A DNA stretch of 64,000 bases from Stenotrophomonas panacihumi (lineage in GTDB: Bacteria > Pseudomonadota > Gammaproteobacteria > Xanthomonadales > Xanthomonadaceae), in contig NZ_LLXU01000058.1 in the NCBI RefSeq assembly GCF_001431645.1, positions 124,001-188,000 of the forward strand. The letters are read 5' to 3'. Of this stretch, positions 35,159 through 45,373 are shown piece by piece. A program made the position numbers and the translations under genes. The notes below the pieces were generated by a model, which saw only the letters and a list, made by a program, of their open reading frames with translations, did no database searches and was not told where the DNA came from. Every line of letters starts with the position of its first letter. The stretch's first letter is position 1.

Positions 35159-38100
35159 CTAGAGCGGCGCATCGCTGCGCGCCTGCTCGTGCAGGGCGCT
35201 CAGGAAGGCGCGCAGCGAGGCCGGCTTCACTGGCTTGGTCAGCAGGCGGTAGCCGCGTTCGCGCGCCAGCTGCTTGAGTTCATCGCGGCCATCGGCGGTG
35301 AGCAGCGCGCCGGGCACGGGCGCGGCGGAGGCCTCGCGTAGCGCATCGAGCGTATCCAGGCCGTCGAGGCGGTCGTGCAGGTGGTAGTCCACCAGCATCA
35401 CGTCCGGTTGCAGGGCCACCTTCTCGATGGCCTCGTCGACGGTGGAGGCGGTGATGACCTCCACCTGCCAGCGGCCCAACAGCGCGCGCATGCCGTCCAG
35501 GATCTCCTGGTCGTTGTCCACGCACAGCACGCGCAAGCCGGACAGCGAATCGTCGCGGCTCGGCTGCCGGCTGCGCAGCGCCGGCTGCGGCAGCACCTGC
35601 CCGGCCGCCACGCGCGGCAACTGGATCGAGAACATGCTGCCGCGGCCCACCTGGCTGCGCGCGTTGAGCTCGTGCGAGAGCAGGCGCGAGATGCGTTGGC
35701 AGATCGACAACCCGAGGCCCAGCCCCTGCTCGCCCCAGTCGAACGGCTGCTGGTAACGGTGGAACTCGTTGAAGATCTGCTGCATGTGGTGTTCGGGAAT
35801 GCCGGGTCCGGTATCCCACACCTGCAGCTCCACCTGCTCGCCGCGCGGGCGCACGCCGAGCACGATGCGGCCCTGGCGGGTATAGCGCAGCGCGTTGGCG
35901 ATGAAGTTCTGCATCACCCGACGCAACAGGCGGCGGTCGCTGCGCACCCAGATCGGCCGTGCGTGCGCATGCAGGCGCAGGCCGCGGCTCGCGGCGATGG
36001 GCGCGTATTGCGCGGCCAGCTCGGCCATCAGCACGCCGGCGTCGAAGTCTTCGATGGTGGGCCGCAGGCCGCCAGCGTCGAGGCGCGATACGTCGAGCAG
36101 GCCGTCCAGCAGTTCCTCGGCGGCGCGCAGCGACGCGTCCACGCGCTCGGCCAGGTGGCGCTGTTCCTCGTTGTTGTGCGCGGTATCGCGCAGCGCCGAG
36201 GCGAACAGGCGCGCGGCGTTGAGCGGCTGCAGCACGTCGTGGCTGATGGCGGCGAGGAAACGCGTCTTGGACTGCTGCGCCAGCTCGGCTTCCTGCGAGC
36301 GCTCGGCCACGCGCTGCTCCAGCGTCTCGTTGGCTTCCAGCAGCGCGTTCTCGGCGCGCTTGTAGTCGGTGATGTCGTTGTAGCTGGTGACGTAGCCGCC
36401 GCCGGGCAGCGCCTGCCCGCGCATCTCGATCACCTTGCCGTCGCTGCGCGTACGCTCGAACACATGCGGCGAACCGGCGCGCATGTGCCGAATGCGCCGC
36501 TCGATCTGGTCCTCGACATCGCCCTCGCCCAGCTCGCCGCGCTCGGCGTTGTAGCGGATGAGGTCCGCCACAGGCCGGCCGACGTAAAGCATGCCGTCCG
36601 GATAGCCGAACAGCTGCTGGTAACGCCGGTTCCAGGCGGTGAGGCGCATGTCCGGATCGACCACCGCCACGGCCGCGCTGATGTTTTCCAGCGTGGTGGA
36701 CAGGATCTCGCGGTTGAAGCGCAGCTCCTGGCCCGCTTCATCGAGTACCGCCACCACCTCGCCCAGCTCCATGCCGGAGCCACGCAGCAGGCTGGTTAAT
36801 ACCAGCCGCGCGGAGGCGGCGCCGATGGAGGCGGCCAGCAGCCTTTCCGTGAACTGCACCCAGGCGCGATCGGCCACCGCGTTGGATTGCAGCTCGCGAT
36901 TGAGCGCAGTGGCCTGCTCCACGAACGCGCGATGCGCGTGACGCTCGCCCACCACGCGTTCGGCCAGGGTGAGCAGGTCGGAGACATGCACATGGCCCGG
37001 CCACGCACCCGCCACGGCCGGGCGCTGCGAATAGGGATCCAGGAACGGCGCGGCGCGCAGGCGTTCGTCCACGCCGGGGCGCCAGCGCGCGGACACCACC
37101 ATCATCGCGCCGACATTGGCCAGCAGCGACCAGAACGTGCCGTGCGCGAGCGAGTCCCAGCCGCTCATGCCGAACAGCTGCTGCGGCCGCAGCCAGGAGA
37201 TGCCGAACGGGCCGTTGAGCAGCCAGCCGGTATCGAAATCGCCGGCCATGGTCATCGCCGGCAACAGCAGCGTATAGCCCCAGGTGGCGAAGCCGAGCAG
37301 CATGCCGGCCTCCACGCCCTTGCGGCTGGCCCCGCGCCAGTACAGGCCGCCCAACACGCCCGGCGCGAACTGCGCCACTGCGGCGAAGGCCATCAGGCCG
37401 TAGGAGGCGAGCGTGCTGTCGTTGCTGCTGCTGCGGTAGTAGCCGTAGGCCATCATCGCCAGCAGCAGGATGGCGACGCGGCGGATCCACAGCACGCGCC
37501 CGGCCGCCACCACCGCGTGGCCACGCGAACGACGCAGCAGCACCGGCATCACCAGGTCGTTGCTGACCATGGTGGCCAGCGCGATGGAGGCCACGATCAC
37601 CATGCCGGTGGCCGCCGAGAAGCCGCCGATGTAGGCCACCAGCGCCAGCACCGTGTTGCCTTCGGCCAGTGGCAGCGCGAGCACCATGCTGTCGTCGGCC
37701 AGCTGCCCGCCGCCGCCGAACAGCGCCACGCCGGCCGAGGCGATCGGCACCACCATGGCGGAGATCAGCACCAGGTAGCCGCCGAACAGCCAGCGCGCGC
37801 GGCGGATGTCACCGACGTCGCCGCATTCGACCACCGCCACATGGAACTGGCGCGGCAGGCAGACGATGGCCAGGAAGCTGAGGATGGTCTGCGAGACGAA
37901 GCCTACCGAGGGCGTGTGCTCGAACAGCATGCGCGCCGAATCGGTGATGCGCAGCTGGTGGTCACCCAGCCACGACCACGCGAACAGGCCCACCGCGAGC
38001 ATCGCCACCAGCTTGATGACCGATTCCAGCGCGATGGCCAGCATCATGCCGTGGTGGTGCTCGGTGGCATCCGCCTGGCGGGTACCGAACAGCGTGGCGA

Positions 38101-38611
38101 ACAGCGCCATCAGCAGCGCGACGTACAGCGCCGGGTCGGTGAAGAACGAGCGTCCGTCGTTGGACTGGCCGGTGAGCACTTCCAGGCTCATCGCCACCGC
38201 TTTGTACTGCAGCGCCAGGTACGGGACGATGCCGACCAGCGCGATCACCGCCACCAGCGCGGCGAGCCGGCGCGAGCGGCCATAGCGCGAGGAGATGAAA
38301 TCGGCGATGGAGACGGTGTTCTCCGAGCGCGCGATCAGCGCCAGGCGCTCGATGATGCGCCAGCCGAAGATCAGCAGCAGCAGCGGGCCGAGGTAGATCG
38401 GCAGGTAGCCGATGCCATTGCGCACGGCCGTGCCAACCGCGCCGTAGAACGTCCACGACGAGCAGTAGACCGCCAGCGCCAGGCTGTAGACCGCCGGGCG
38501 CAGCCAGGGCCGGTCCGGATACAGCGGGCGACGGTCGCCCCACCACGCCACGCCGAACAGCAGCACGGCATAGCCGACCGACACCAGCAGCAGGATCCAG
38601 CTCGAGATCAA
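35159..38611 (-). CDS. crbS: Symporter-fused hybrid histidine kinase, CrbS/MxtR-like
   Basis: An 1150-residue membrane sensor. Residues 1 to about 490 are a sodium:solute symporter (SSS) domain of about 13 helices. A linker and PAS domain follow (about 640-750), then a coiled coil (ENALLEANETLEQRVAERS), HisKA with H791 in AAISHDVLQPLNAARL, an HATPase with DTGPGIPE, and a receiver from about 1025 with D1075. The start is a TTG at 38611, supported by GGAGG about 10 bp upstream. SSS-PAS-kinase-receiver proteins of this kind (CrbS, MxtR) sense acetate or flux through the transporter domain and act through a LuxR regulator on acs. Its stop lies 6 bp from that of the convergent mntP. Confidence 0.85.
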   Translation of the reverse strand: MISSWILLLVSVGYAVLLFGVAWWGDRRPLYPDRPWLRPAVYSLALAVYCSSWTFYGAVGTAVRNGIGYLPIYLGPLLLLIFGWRIIERLALIARSENTVSIADFISSRYGRSRRLAALVAVIALVGIVPYLALQYKAVAMSLEVLTGQSNDGRSFFTDPALYVALLMALFATLFGTRQADATEHHHGMMLAIALESVIKLVAMLAVGLFAWSWLGDHQLRITDSARMLFEHTPSVGFVSQTILSFLAIVCLPRQFHVAVVECGDVGDIRRARWLFGGYLVLISAMVVPIASAGVALFGGGGQLADDSMVLALPLAEGNTVLALVAYIGGFSAATGMVIVASIALATMVSNDLVMPVLLRRSRGHAVVAAGRVLWIRRVAILLLAMMAYGYYRSSSNDSTLASYGLMAFAAVAQFAPGVLGGLYWRGASRKGVEAGMLLGFATWGYTLLLPAMTMAGDFDTGWLLNGPFGISWLRPQQLFGMSGWDSLAHGTFWSLLANVGAMMVVSARWRPGVDERLRAAPFLDPYSQRPAVAGAWPGHVHVSDLLTLAERVVGERHAHRAFVEQATALNRELQSNAVADRAWVQFTERLLAASIGAASARLVLTSLLRGSGMELGEVVAVLDEAGQELRFNREILSTTLENISAAVAVVDPDMRLTAWNRRYQQLFGYPDGMLYVGRPVADLIRYNAERGELGEGDVEDQIERRIRHMRAGSPHVFERTRSDGKVIEMRGQALPGGGYVTSYNDITDYKRAENALLEANETLEQRVAERSQEAELAQQSKTRFLAAISHDVLQPLNAARLFASALRDTAHNNEEQRHLAERVDASLRAAEELLDGLLDVSRLDAGGLRPTIEDFDAGVLMAELAAQYAPIAASRGLRLHAHARPIWVRSDRRLLRRVMQNFIANALRYTRQGRIVLGVRPRGEQVELQVWDTGPGIPEHHMQQIFNEFHRYQQPFDWGEQGLGLGLSICQRISRLLSHELNARSQVGRGSMFSIQLPRVAAGQVLPQPALRSRQPSRDDSLSGLRVLCVDNDQEILDGMRALLGRWQVEVITASTVDEAIEKVALQPDVMLVDYHLHDRLDGLDTLDALREASAAPVPGALLTADGRDELKQLARERGYRLLTKPVKPASLRAFLSALHEQARSDAPL

Positions 38612-38680
38612 CGCGCCCCCCTCCGGGCGACAGGTGATGCGGGGCAGTGTACCCGGCGGGGATCGCGTTCAGACGCCGCG

Positions 38681-41071
38681 TTACTGCGGCAACACGACGT
38701 CCACGCGATACCGCCTTCCTGCCTCGATCCCGGCGATGGACGCGCCGGGGCAATCCGCGCCATCGACAACCACCCGCATCGCCGCCACGCCCGCGTCCCG
38801 CCGATAGCTCACCTCGAACTCGGCCCCGCGGAAGCGGCGCACCACCCGCGCCTGCGGCCAGTGCACCGGCAGCTGGGGTTGCACGCGCAGCGCCTCGCCC
38901 TCGCCACGCAGGCCGAACAGCTGCTCCACGACATCGCGGTAGACCCAGGCCACCGTGCCGGTATTGAACAGCTGGCTCGACCGGCCCGCCGTGCGCGGAA
39001 TCTCGCGCCACGCGCCACGGTAGTAGTTCGGCAGGTACACCGGCAGCTGGCCGCGCTGCAGCAGGTCGGCGCGCGAGGGGCCGGGGATCATCGCCCGCAG
39101 CACGCCCCATGCGCGTTCGCCCTCGCCCACGGCATACAGGCTGTGCAGGTAGAACGCGGCGGCGTGGTTGTAGACCGCGCCGTTCTCGGCCGAGCCCGGA
39201 TGCTTCTGGGTCAGCCGGCCCACGTCCTCGCGCATGCCGGTGTACGGCGGCGCGAGCATGACCGGGCCATAGGGCGTATGCAGCTGGGCTTCCACCGCGT
39301 CCAGCAGGCGGGCCTGGCGTTCGGCATCGGCCGTGCCGGCCAGCATCGCCCAGCTCTGCGGGTTGAGGTAGATCCGGCCTTCGGCGTCGGCCGATACGCC
39401 GAAGCGCACGCCGTCGTCGGTGATGCCACGCGCGTACCAGTCGCCGTCCCACAGCTCGCGGTTCGCGATGGCGTTCACTTCTTCGGCGGCCTGCGCGTAG
39501 CGACGCGCCGCGTCCGCGCGGCCATGGCGGGCACACAGGCCCGACCACAGGCGCAGCGCATAGGCCGTCGCCAGGGTCAGCCAACCCGACACGCCGGTGC
39601 CGCGATAGCCGACCATGTTCATCGGGTCGCACCAGTCACCCTGGGCGATGTAGCTCAGCCCGCGGGCGTCGCGCGCCTGCAGCAGCCAGTCCATGGCCGC
39701 GTCCAGGCGGGCCGCGACATCGAGGCGCCGTCCCTCGCGGTCCTCCACGATTTCCTCCAGCAGCGCGCCGTCGCCGGTTTCGCCCAGGTAGGCATCGAGG
39801 AAGATCGGCAGCCACACGCAGTGGTCGGTGTGCGGCACCTGGTTGATGTATTTCAGCTCGGCCTGTTCGTCGAGCAGGATGCCGTCGGGCATCGCGCCGC
39901 TGGCTTCCTGCTGCGAGAGCGCATGCAGCAGCGAGGCGCGCGCCACGCCCGGCGCCAGGTACGCCATGCCGAGGTGGTCCTGCAGGAAGTTGCGGGTCTG
40001 CGGATCGGTGGTCAGGCGGTTGACGTCGCCGTGGTAGAAGACCTGCCGCGGCAGCCAGTGGTTGACGAGGTTGTCGAACGCGGCATCGGGCGTAGCGATC
40101 TCCACGCAGCCACGGCCAGCTTCCAGGTGGGAAGCGTGCGCTGCCGCCGCCTCGGCGAAGCCCTCGGCGGAGAGATATCGCGCGCGCAGCGCCGCGATCT
40201 CCGCCTCGTCATGCGCCGGGCCGAACAGGTAGCGCAGCGTCGTCTCGTCGCCTGCGTCGAGCACGAGGCGCTGTTGCAGCACCGCGGTCGGCGTTTCGTA
40301 GCGCGCGTCGCTGTCGCCCAGCCGCTCCCCGGCCAACGCCGTCGGCGCATGCAGGCCGCCCTCGCCCTCGAACGCCGACTGCCTCGCTTCCCAAGCCTCC
40401 ACCTGCTGTTCGGCCAGCAGGAACGTGCAGTCCTTGAAGTCACGCTGGCGCCAGTAGTCGGCCACCTTCTGGTACGGCGTGACGCTGCGGCAGACGATGC
40501 CGCCCAGCTCGGCGCGATATTCGCCCGACTGGTTCATCCACGACATGTAGCCCACCGGGAAATACGGATACAGCGACAGCCGCCGCGCCCGCCCGGAGAC
40601 ATTGCGCACCGTGCACGTCCACAGTTCCAGCGGCGCCTCTTCCGGCAGCTGCACGCGCAGCGCCAGCACGATGCCGTCGAGCTCGATCTCCCAGGCCACG
40701 TCGTGCTTGCCCGGCGAGAAGACGAAGCGCTGCGGGGTGGCGCGAACCGGCTCGTACGGCGCCGACCACAGCGCGCCGGTGTCCTCGTCCTTCACGTAGA
40801 AGAAGCGCCCCGGGTGATGCGCGTAGTACGGCTGCTCCGGCTGCATGAAGGTGCGCGCTTCCAGGTTCGGCGCATGCGCGTACTTGGCCGGCTCCGGCTG
40901 CATGAACTGCGCGGTGGCATAGCCGCGGCAGGTCAGCTGGATCATCATCCGGCGGTTCCACAGGAACGCGCCGGCATTCGGCATGGCGGTGGGGCTGTAC
41001 AGCGCGTAGCGCTCGCCGTCGGCGACGGGGCCGAGCAGGTCGGTGGTGTCTTCGGGTTCGTTACGGGTCAT
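38681..41071 (-). CDS. GH94 phosphorylase, probable cellobionic acid phosphorylase
   Basis: A 796-residue glycoside hydrolase family 94 enzyme, with the N-terminal beta-sandwich and the (alpha/alpha)6 barrel. The catalytic region [11 protein letters not shown] carries the general-acid aspartate, with phosphate-site residues in [13 protein letters not shown]. Cellobionic acid phosphorylases (4-O-beta-D-glucosyl-D-gluconate phosphorylases), known from Xanthomonas, have this length and start. They split cellobionate with phosphate into glucose 1-phosphate and gluconate. The neighbours, a GPH sugar transporter and a gluconokinase, fit that reaction. Other GH94 activities (cellobiose or chitobiose phosphorylase) are less likely given that kinase. 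Confidence 0.8.
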   Translation of the reverse strand: MTRNEPEDTTDLLGPVADGERYALYSPTAMPNAGAFLWNRRMMIQLTCRGYATAQFMQPEPAKYAHAPNLEARTFMQPEQPYYAHHPGRFFYVKDEDTGALWSAPYEPVRATPQRFVFSPGKHDVAWEIELDGIVLALRVQLPEEAPLELWTCTVRNVSGRARRLSLYPYFPVGYMSWMNQSGEYRAELGGIVCRSVTPYQKVADYWRQRDFKDCTFLLAEQQVEAWEARQSAFEGEGGLHAPTALAGERLGDSDARYETPTAVLQQRLVLDAGDETTLRYLFGPAHDEAEIAALRARYLSAEGFAEAAAAHASHLEAGRGCVEIATPDAAFDNLVNHWLPRQVFYHGDVNRLTTDPQTRNFLQDHLGMAYLAPGVARASLLHALSQQEASGAMPDGILLDEQAELKYINQVPHTDHCVWLPIFLDAYLGETGDGALLEEIVEDREGRRLDVAARLDAAMDWLLQARDARGLSYIAQGDWCDPMNMVGYRGTGVSGWLTLATAYALRLWSGLCARHGRADAARRYAQAAEEVNAIANRELWDGDWYARGITDDGVRFGVSADAEGRIYLNPQSWAMLAGTADAERQARLLDAVEAQLHTPYGPVMLAPPYTGMREDVGRLTQKHPGSAENGAVYNHAAAFYLHSLYAVGEGERAWGVLRAMIPGPSRADLLQRGQLPVYLPNYYRGAWREIPRTAGRSSQLFNTGTVAWVYRDVVEQLFGLRGEGEALRVQPQLPVHWPQARVVRRFRGAEFEVSYRRDAGVAAMRVVVDGADCPGASIAGIEAGRRYRVDVVLPQ

Positions 41072-42446
41072 GGCGGGTTTCGGGGGCGGCGTGACGCTCG
41101 GCCAGGGCCTGCTGGATATGCGCCAGCTGCGCGTCGTCGAGGGGATAGAAGCGCATGGTCCAGGCCGCCAGCAAGGCGACGAGGCCGGGGATGACGGTCA
41201 TCAGCAGCACGATGCCGTGCTGCGAGGCATGGCTCTGCGACTGGTTGGCCACGTAGCCCATGCCCGCCAGCACCCAGGCGATGGCGGCCGAGGCGATGGC
41301 CCCGCCCAGCTTCTGCGAGAACGTGGCGGCGGCGAAGGTGAGCGCGGTAGCGCGGCGGCCGGTGCGCCACTCGGTGTAATCGGCGGTATCGGCATACATC
41401 GCGAACGCGAGCGGCGACTTCGGCCCCAACGCCAGGCCGACCAGGATGTTGAGCGCGAAGGCGGCCACCAACCCATCCGGCGGCACGAAATACATCGCGC
41501 CACTGAGCAGGCCGACCAGCACCATCAGTCCCATCATCAGGCGGCGGCGGTCGAAATGGCGGGTGAGCAGCGGCGTGGCGGCCGCGCCGATGGCCAGCGC
41601 CACCGAATAGCTGCCGAGGAACCAGCCGGTGAGGTCCGGGCGGCCGAGGTAGTACTTGAAGTAGTAAACGCCCGCGCCGCCGCGCATCACGATGGTCACC
41701 ATGATGACCAGCGCCAGCACGAACAGCACCAGCCACGGGCGGTTGTGCAGCAGGTCGGCGACGTCCTGCCGCCACGGGGTGCGCTGGGTGGGCGGCGGCA
41801 CGACGCGTTCGCGCACGAACGCGAACACGCAGGCGAACAACACGATGGCGATGACGCCATACAGCATCAACGTGCGCTGCCAGCCGGTGGCGGCATCGCC
41901 TTGGCCGAGCGCGGCGACCAGGTCCAGCGTGGCGTAGTTCACGAACGTGGTGCCGGCGAACGCGGCGATGAAGCGCAGGCTCACCAGCACGGTGCGCTGC
42001 TGGCCGTCGGCGGTGATGACGCCGGACAGCGCGGAGTACGGGATGCTCACCACCGTGTAGGCCAGCATCATCAGCGAGAAGGTCACGTACGCCCACAGCA
42101 GGCGCATGTCCGCCGCCAGCGACGGCACGGTGAAGGCCAGCACGCCGGTGGCGGCCATCGGCAGCGCGCCCCACAGCAGCCAGGGGCGGAAGTGGCCCCA
42201 GCGCGTGCGCGTGCGATCGGCCAGCATGCCCATCAGCGGGTCGGCGATGGCATCGCCCAGCTTGGTGACGAGGATCAGCGTGCCGACCGCGGCGGCCGGC
42301 AGCATCATCACGTCGGTATAGAAGATCAGCAGGAACGCCGAGATGCTGGCCCAGTAGAGGTTCAGGCCGAAGTCGCCGAAGGCGTACGCGGTCTTCTCGC
42401 GCAGCGGCGGGGCGGAACGTGGAGCGTTTTCCTGCGCAGGAGGCAT
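41061..42446 (-). CDS. GPH-family sugar:cation symporter, probable cellobionate importer
   Basis: A 461-residue, 12-helix MFS transporter of the glycoside-pentoside-hexuronide family: [12 protein letters not shown] in helix 1 and [17 protein letters not shown] in the 2-3 loop. ATG 42446 was chosen because sequence upstream to 42632 would overlap the divergent gluconokinase gene and does not resemble a transporter. Its 3' end overlaps the GH94 gene start by 11 bp, so the two form an operon. Import of cellobionate or a related oxidised disaccharide is inferred from the partners. Confidence 0.82.
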   Translation of the reverse strand: MPPAQENAPRSAPPLREKTAYAFGDFGLNLYWASISAFLLIFYTDVMMLPAAAVGTLILVTKLGDAIADPLMGMLADRTRTRWGHFRPWLLWGALPMAATGVLAFTVPSLAADMRLLWAYVTFSLMMLAYTVVSIPYSALSGVITADGQQRTVLVSLRFIAAFAGTTFVNYATLDLVAALGQGDAATGWQRTLMLYGVIAIVLFACVFAFVRERVVPPPTQRTPWRQDVADLLHNRPWLVLFVLALVIMVTIVMRGGAGVYYFKYYLGRPDLTGWFLGSYSVALAIGAAATPLLTRHFDRRRLMMGLMVLVGLLSGAMYFVPPDGLVAAFALNILVGLALGPKSPLAFAMYADTADYTEWRTGRRATALTFAAATFSQKLGGAIASAAIAWVLAGMGYVANQSQSHASQHGIVLLMTVIPGLVALLAAWTMRFYPLDDAQLAHIQQALAERHAAPETRHDP

Positions 42447-42498
42447 GGGCGGACCGGATGCGGAACGGGACGGGGCGTGCGAGGATGCCGACGCTACA

Positions 42499-42517
42499 CC
42501 ATCGGCCGAACCGATGG
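42499..42517. promoter_or_regulatory. Inverted repeat between the transporter and gluconokinase genes
   Basis: CCATCGG-CCGAA-CCGATGG is a perfect 7-bp inverted repeat with a 5-bp spacer, in the middle of the 112-bp divergent promoter region. A single regulator bound here could control both transcripts. A TATAAC at 42545-42550 may be the gluconokinase -10 box. Confidence 0.45.
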
Positions 42518-42558
42518 CCGTCGCATGAAAAATTGATCTGTACCTATAACGAGCCAAG

Positions 42559-43086
42559 ATGATGACTGCTGCCGCCGACACCCCTGCCTTCGCGATCGTG
42601 GTGATGGGTGTATCGGGCAGCGGCAAGAGCACGGTGGCGCAGGCGCTGGCCGCGCATTACGGCTTCGCGCTGCTGGATGCGGACGATTTCCACAGCGTGG
42701 AAGCAAAGGCGCAGATGGCGCGCGGCGAGCCGCTGACCGACGTGCAGCGCGAGCCGTGGGTGGATACGTTGGGGCAGGCTTTGCGGCAGTGCGTCACACG
42801 CGGCAAATCGGTGGTGCTGGCGTTCTCGGGCCTGCGGGCGGCGCATCGGGCGCGGTTGCGGGCCAGCGGCGTGCCGATGCGCTTCGTCTTCCTGCATGGC
42901 ACGCCGGCGGTGATCGCCGCGCGGCTCGGGGCGCGCGCCGGGCATTTCATGCCGGCGGCACTGCTGGACAGCCAGTTCGAAGCGCTGCAACCACCCGCCG
43001 ATGAGCCGGACGTGGTGGCGGTGGATATCGATGCGCCGTTGGAGACGGTCGTGGCCCGGGCGGTGGCGGGGCTGGAGGGTCGATAG
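42559..43086 (+). CDS. gntK: Gluconokinase
   Basis: A 175-residue P-loop kinase of the thermoresistant gluconokinase family, of the usual length. Walker A is GVSGSGKST (K23), DADDFHS follows as the gluconate-binding motif, and GHFMPAALLDSQFEALQPP is the family's C-terminal signature. It makes 6-phosphogluconate from gluconate and ATP. It is divergent from the transporter/phosphorylase operon and would consume the gluconate that cellobionate phosphorolysis releases. There is no Shine-Dalgarno sequence, and the candidate -10 box ends 8 bp before the ATG, so the mRNA may be leaderless. A second ATG follows directly. Confidence 0.93.
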   Translation: MMTAAADTPAFAIVVMGVSGSGKSTVAQALAAHYGFALLDADDFHSVEAKAQMARGEPLTDVQREPWVDTLGQALRQCVTRGKSVVLAFSGLRAAHRARLRASGVPMRFVFLHGTPAVIAARLGARAGHFMPAALLDSQFEALQPPADEPDVVAVDIDAPLETVVARAVAGLEGR

Positions 43087-43152
43087 CCTCCTGCTTTCCC
43101 GCTGGCGCGGCACGGGGCGACAGGACAACGCCTGCCGCCCCCACAAGCTGCC

Positions 43153-45303
43153 TTACTTGCCCGCCGGCACACCCATCTCTTCCAGCAGCGCCGGCGCCGG
43201 ATACACCTTCGCCAGCAGCCAGCGCAGGTAGCGCATGTCCACGTGGATCGCGCGCTTGTAGCGCGGGTCGTACCACCAGCTGGCGCTCACCGCTTCCCAG
43301 TTGCTGTCGAAGTTCAGGCCGATCAGCTCGCCGCGCGCGTTGAGCACCGGCGAACCCGAGTTGCCGCCGGTCGTGTCGAGGTTGGTGAGGAAGTTCACCG
43401 TCTGCGTTTTCAGCGCCGGATCGGCGGTGTTCCCGAAGTCGCCCTTGGCGATCGCCTCCAGCAACGGCTTGGGCGCATCGAACGGCACCTGCCCGGTGTT
43501 CTTCTCCACGATGCCGGCCACGGTGGTGACCGGCGCGAACGCCACCGCGTCGCGCGGCGACAGCGGCTCGACCCGGCCATAGCTGATGCGCAGGGTGCTG
43601 TTGGCATCCGGGTACACCGCCCGGCCCTGCTGCTCGCGCCAGGCCACCAGCGCGCGCATGTACGCCGGGCGCAGGCGCAGCTGCTCGCCCTCGCGCGTCT
43701 TGCGCGCGTCCTCGCGCTGCAGCTGGCCGGGCACCAACTGGCGGGCGAGCGCGATCAGCGCATCGTCGGCCAGCGGCTTGCCGTCACGCGCGGCGGCGAA
43801 GCGCGACAGGCGCTCGGCTTCGGTGCCCAGCACGGTGCGCTGGTACAGGCCGTCCAGCGCCTGCTTCAGCTGCGCCGGCGTGCGGCCGAAGGCGGCATCC
43901 AGTTCCGGCGCGCGTTGCGCGTCGGGCAGCTGCTGGTAACGGGTGAGCAGCGAGGTCAGCAGCGCCTTCTCCACCGTCGGGTCGTAGCGGCGCTGCACCT
44001 GCTTGAGCACGCCTTCGATCATGGCCTGGTCGCGCTGCTGGTAGCCGGTCTCGCGTTCGGCATCCGGCTTGGCCGACTCCAGGCGCAGGCGTTCGAGCAT
44101 CAGGGCCGAGCGCATCAGCTGAGTCTGGGTCGCGAACGCGCCCAGGATCAGGTCGCGCTCGCCCAGCGCGGCGCCGTCGGCCAGCGAGGCCTGCAGCGCG
44201 GCGATATCCCGCGCATCCTCGCCAGTCGTGGCGGCCAGCATGCCGCGCTCGTCCTCGGCGCGCAGGCGCACGGCGTCGCTGCGGCGCAGGCCTTCCAGCT
44301 CACCGGCGGCGCGCTTGCGGTTGTTCTTCAGCGACTGCAGCTGCGAGGCGTAGCGGGTCTTCGCCTGCGCGTCGGTCTTGCCGGCCGCCTCGATCACTTC
44401 GATCAAGCCATCGAACAGGCTCACGCGGTCCGGCAGCACGTGGTTGACCTGCTCGTCGAACTCGGCCGCCGTGCGGTGGCGGTAGGTGATGCCGGGGTAA
44501 CCGGCCAGCATGGCGAAATCGCCGGCCTTCGGACCATCCTTGGCCATCTGCAGGTGGGCCGGCGGATGGTAGGGCACGTTCTCCGGGCTGTAGTCGGCCG
44601 GCTTGCCGTCCTTGCCGACGTAGGCGCGCAGCAGGGTGAAATCGCCGCTGTGTCGCGGCCACATGAAGTTGTCGATCTCGTCGCCGTAGTTGCCGATGGC
44701 GCGCGGGGGCGCGTAGACCAGGCGCACGTCGCGCAGTTCCAGCTGGCGGATGCGGTAGAAGTCGCTGCCGTAGTACATGTTGGCCACGCTGCAGCGCACG
44801 CTGCCGTCGCGCTCGCAGTCGGCGACGATGCGCTTGCTGGCCGCGTCCACCGCGTCGTAATAGGCGCGGCCCTGCTTGCCGCGCGCGTCCTTGAGCACCT
44901 CGTCGGTGACCTTGTCGAAGCCGACGGTGACCAGGACGCGGAAGTCCGGATTGGCGGCACGCTCGTCGGCGCGGCCGGCGGCGATGAAGCCGTCGTCGAT
45001 GAAGTTGTGCTCCGGCGAGCTGTTGTACTGGATCACGCCCATCGCGACATGGTGGTTGGTCAGCAGCAGGCCGTCGTTGGACACGAACGAGCCGGTGCCG
45101 CCGCCGACCTTGACCACCGCGCTCAGCGGCGCGCGGGTGACGTCGGCCAGATCCTTCGGGTCGCCCTTGAAGCCGGCCTCGCGCAGCGGCTTGGCCAGCG
45201 CCGGCAGCTGGGTGGGCATCCACATGCCTTCGTCGGCACGGGCGGAGGTGGTCAGCGCCAAGCCCAGCGCGAGCGAGGCGGTGAGGGTGTTGCGAAGCGG
45301 CAT
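43153..45303 (-). CDS. S46-family dipeptidyl-peptidase, DPP11-like
   Basis: A 716-residue secreted serine peptidase. The signal peptide ends near TSARA (residue 22). By comparison with DPP7/DPP11 and DAP BII the triad is H85 (TNHH), D221 (HSGDFTLL) and S649 (GGNSGSP). It removes dipeptides from peptide N-termini in the periplasm. At the position that decides specificity (FD-x-NWE, residue 667 here) there is serine. In the family Gly marks DPP7 (hydrophobic P1), while Arg or Ser marks DPP11 (Asp/Glu at P1), so acidic specificity is expected. ATG 45312 is an alternative start three codons upstream. The gene appears to be monocistronic. Confidence 0.9.
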   Translation of the reverse strand: MPLRNTLTASLALGLALTTSARADEGMWMPTQLPALAKPLREAGFKGDPKDLADVTRAPLSAVVKVGGGTGSFVSNDGLLLTNHHVAMGVIQYNSSPEHNFIDDGFIAAGRADERAANPDFRVLVTVGFDKVTDEVLKDARGKQGRAYYDAVDAASKRIVADCERDGSVRCSVANMYYGSDFYRIRQLELRDVRLVYAPPRAIGNYGDEIDNFMWPRHSGDFTLLRAYVGKDGKPADYSPENVPYHPPAHLQMAKDGPKAGDFAMLAGYPGITYRHRTAAEFDEQVNHVLPDRVSLFDGLIEVIEAAGKTDAQAKTRYASQLQSLKNNRKRAAGELEGLRRSDAVRLRAEDERGMLAATTGEDARDIAALQASLADGAALGERDLILGAFATQTQLMRSALMLERLRLESAKPDAERETGYQQRDQAMIEGVLKQVQRRYDPTVEKALLTSLLTRYQQLPDAQRAPELDAAFGRTPAQLKQALDGLYQRTVLGTEAERLSRFAAARDGKPLADDALIALARQLVPGQLQREDARKTREGEQLRLRPAYMRALVAWREQQGRAVYPDANSTLRISYGRVEPLSPRDAVAFAPVTTVAGIVEKNTGQVPFDAPKPLLEAIAKGDFGNTADPALKTQTVNFLTNLDTTGGNSGSPVLNARGELIGLNFDSNWEAVSASWWYDPRYKRAIHVDMRYLRWLLAKVYPAPALLEEMGVPAGK

Positions 45304-45373
45304 CGGAGGCATCCCGGAAAGGCAGGCCGTGACCTTAGCGGCCCGCCCGTCCGGGGGCAATCAGGGGGTGCGC

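Noticed and set aside
36887..41194. A 1435-codon open frame on the plus strand across the kinase and GH94 genes
   Set aside because: It is antisense to two well-supported genes, has a low-complexity Arg/His/Gln-rich composition typical of shadow frames in high-GC DNA, and matches no domain.
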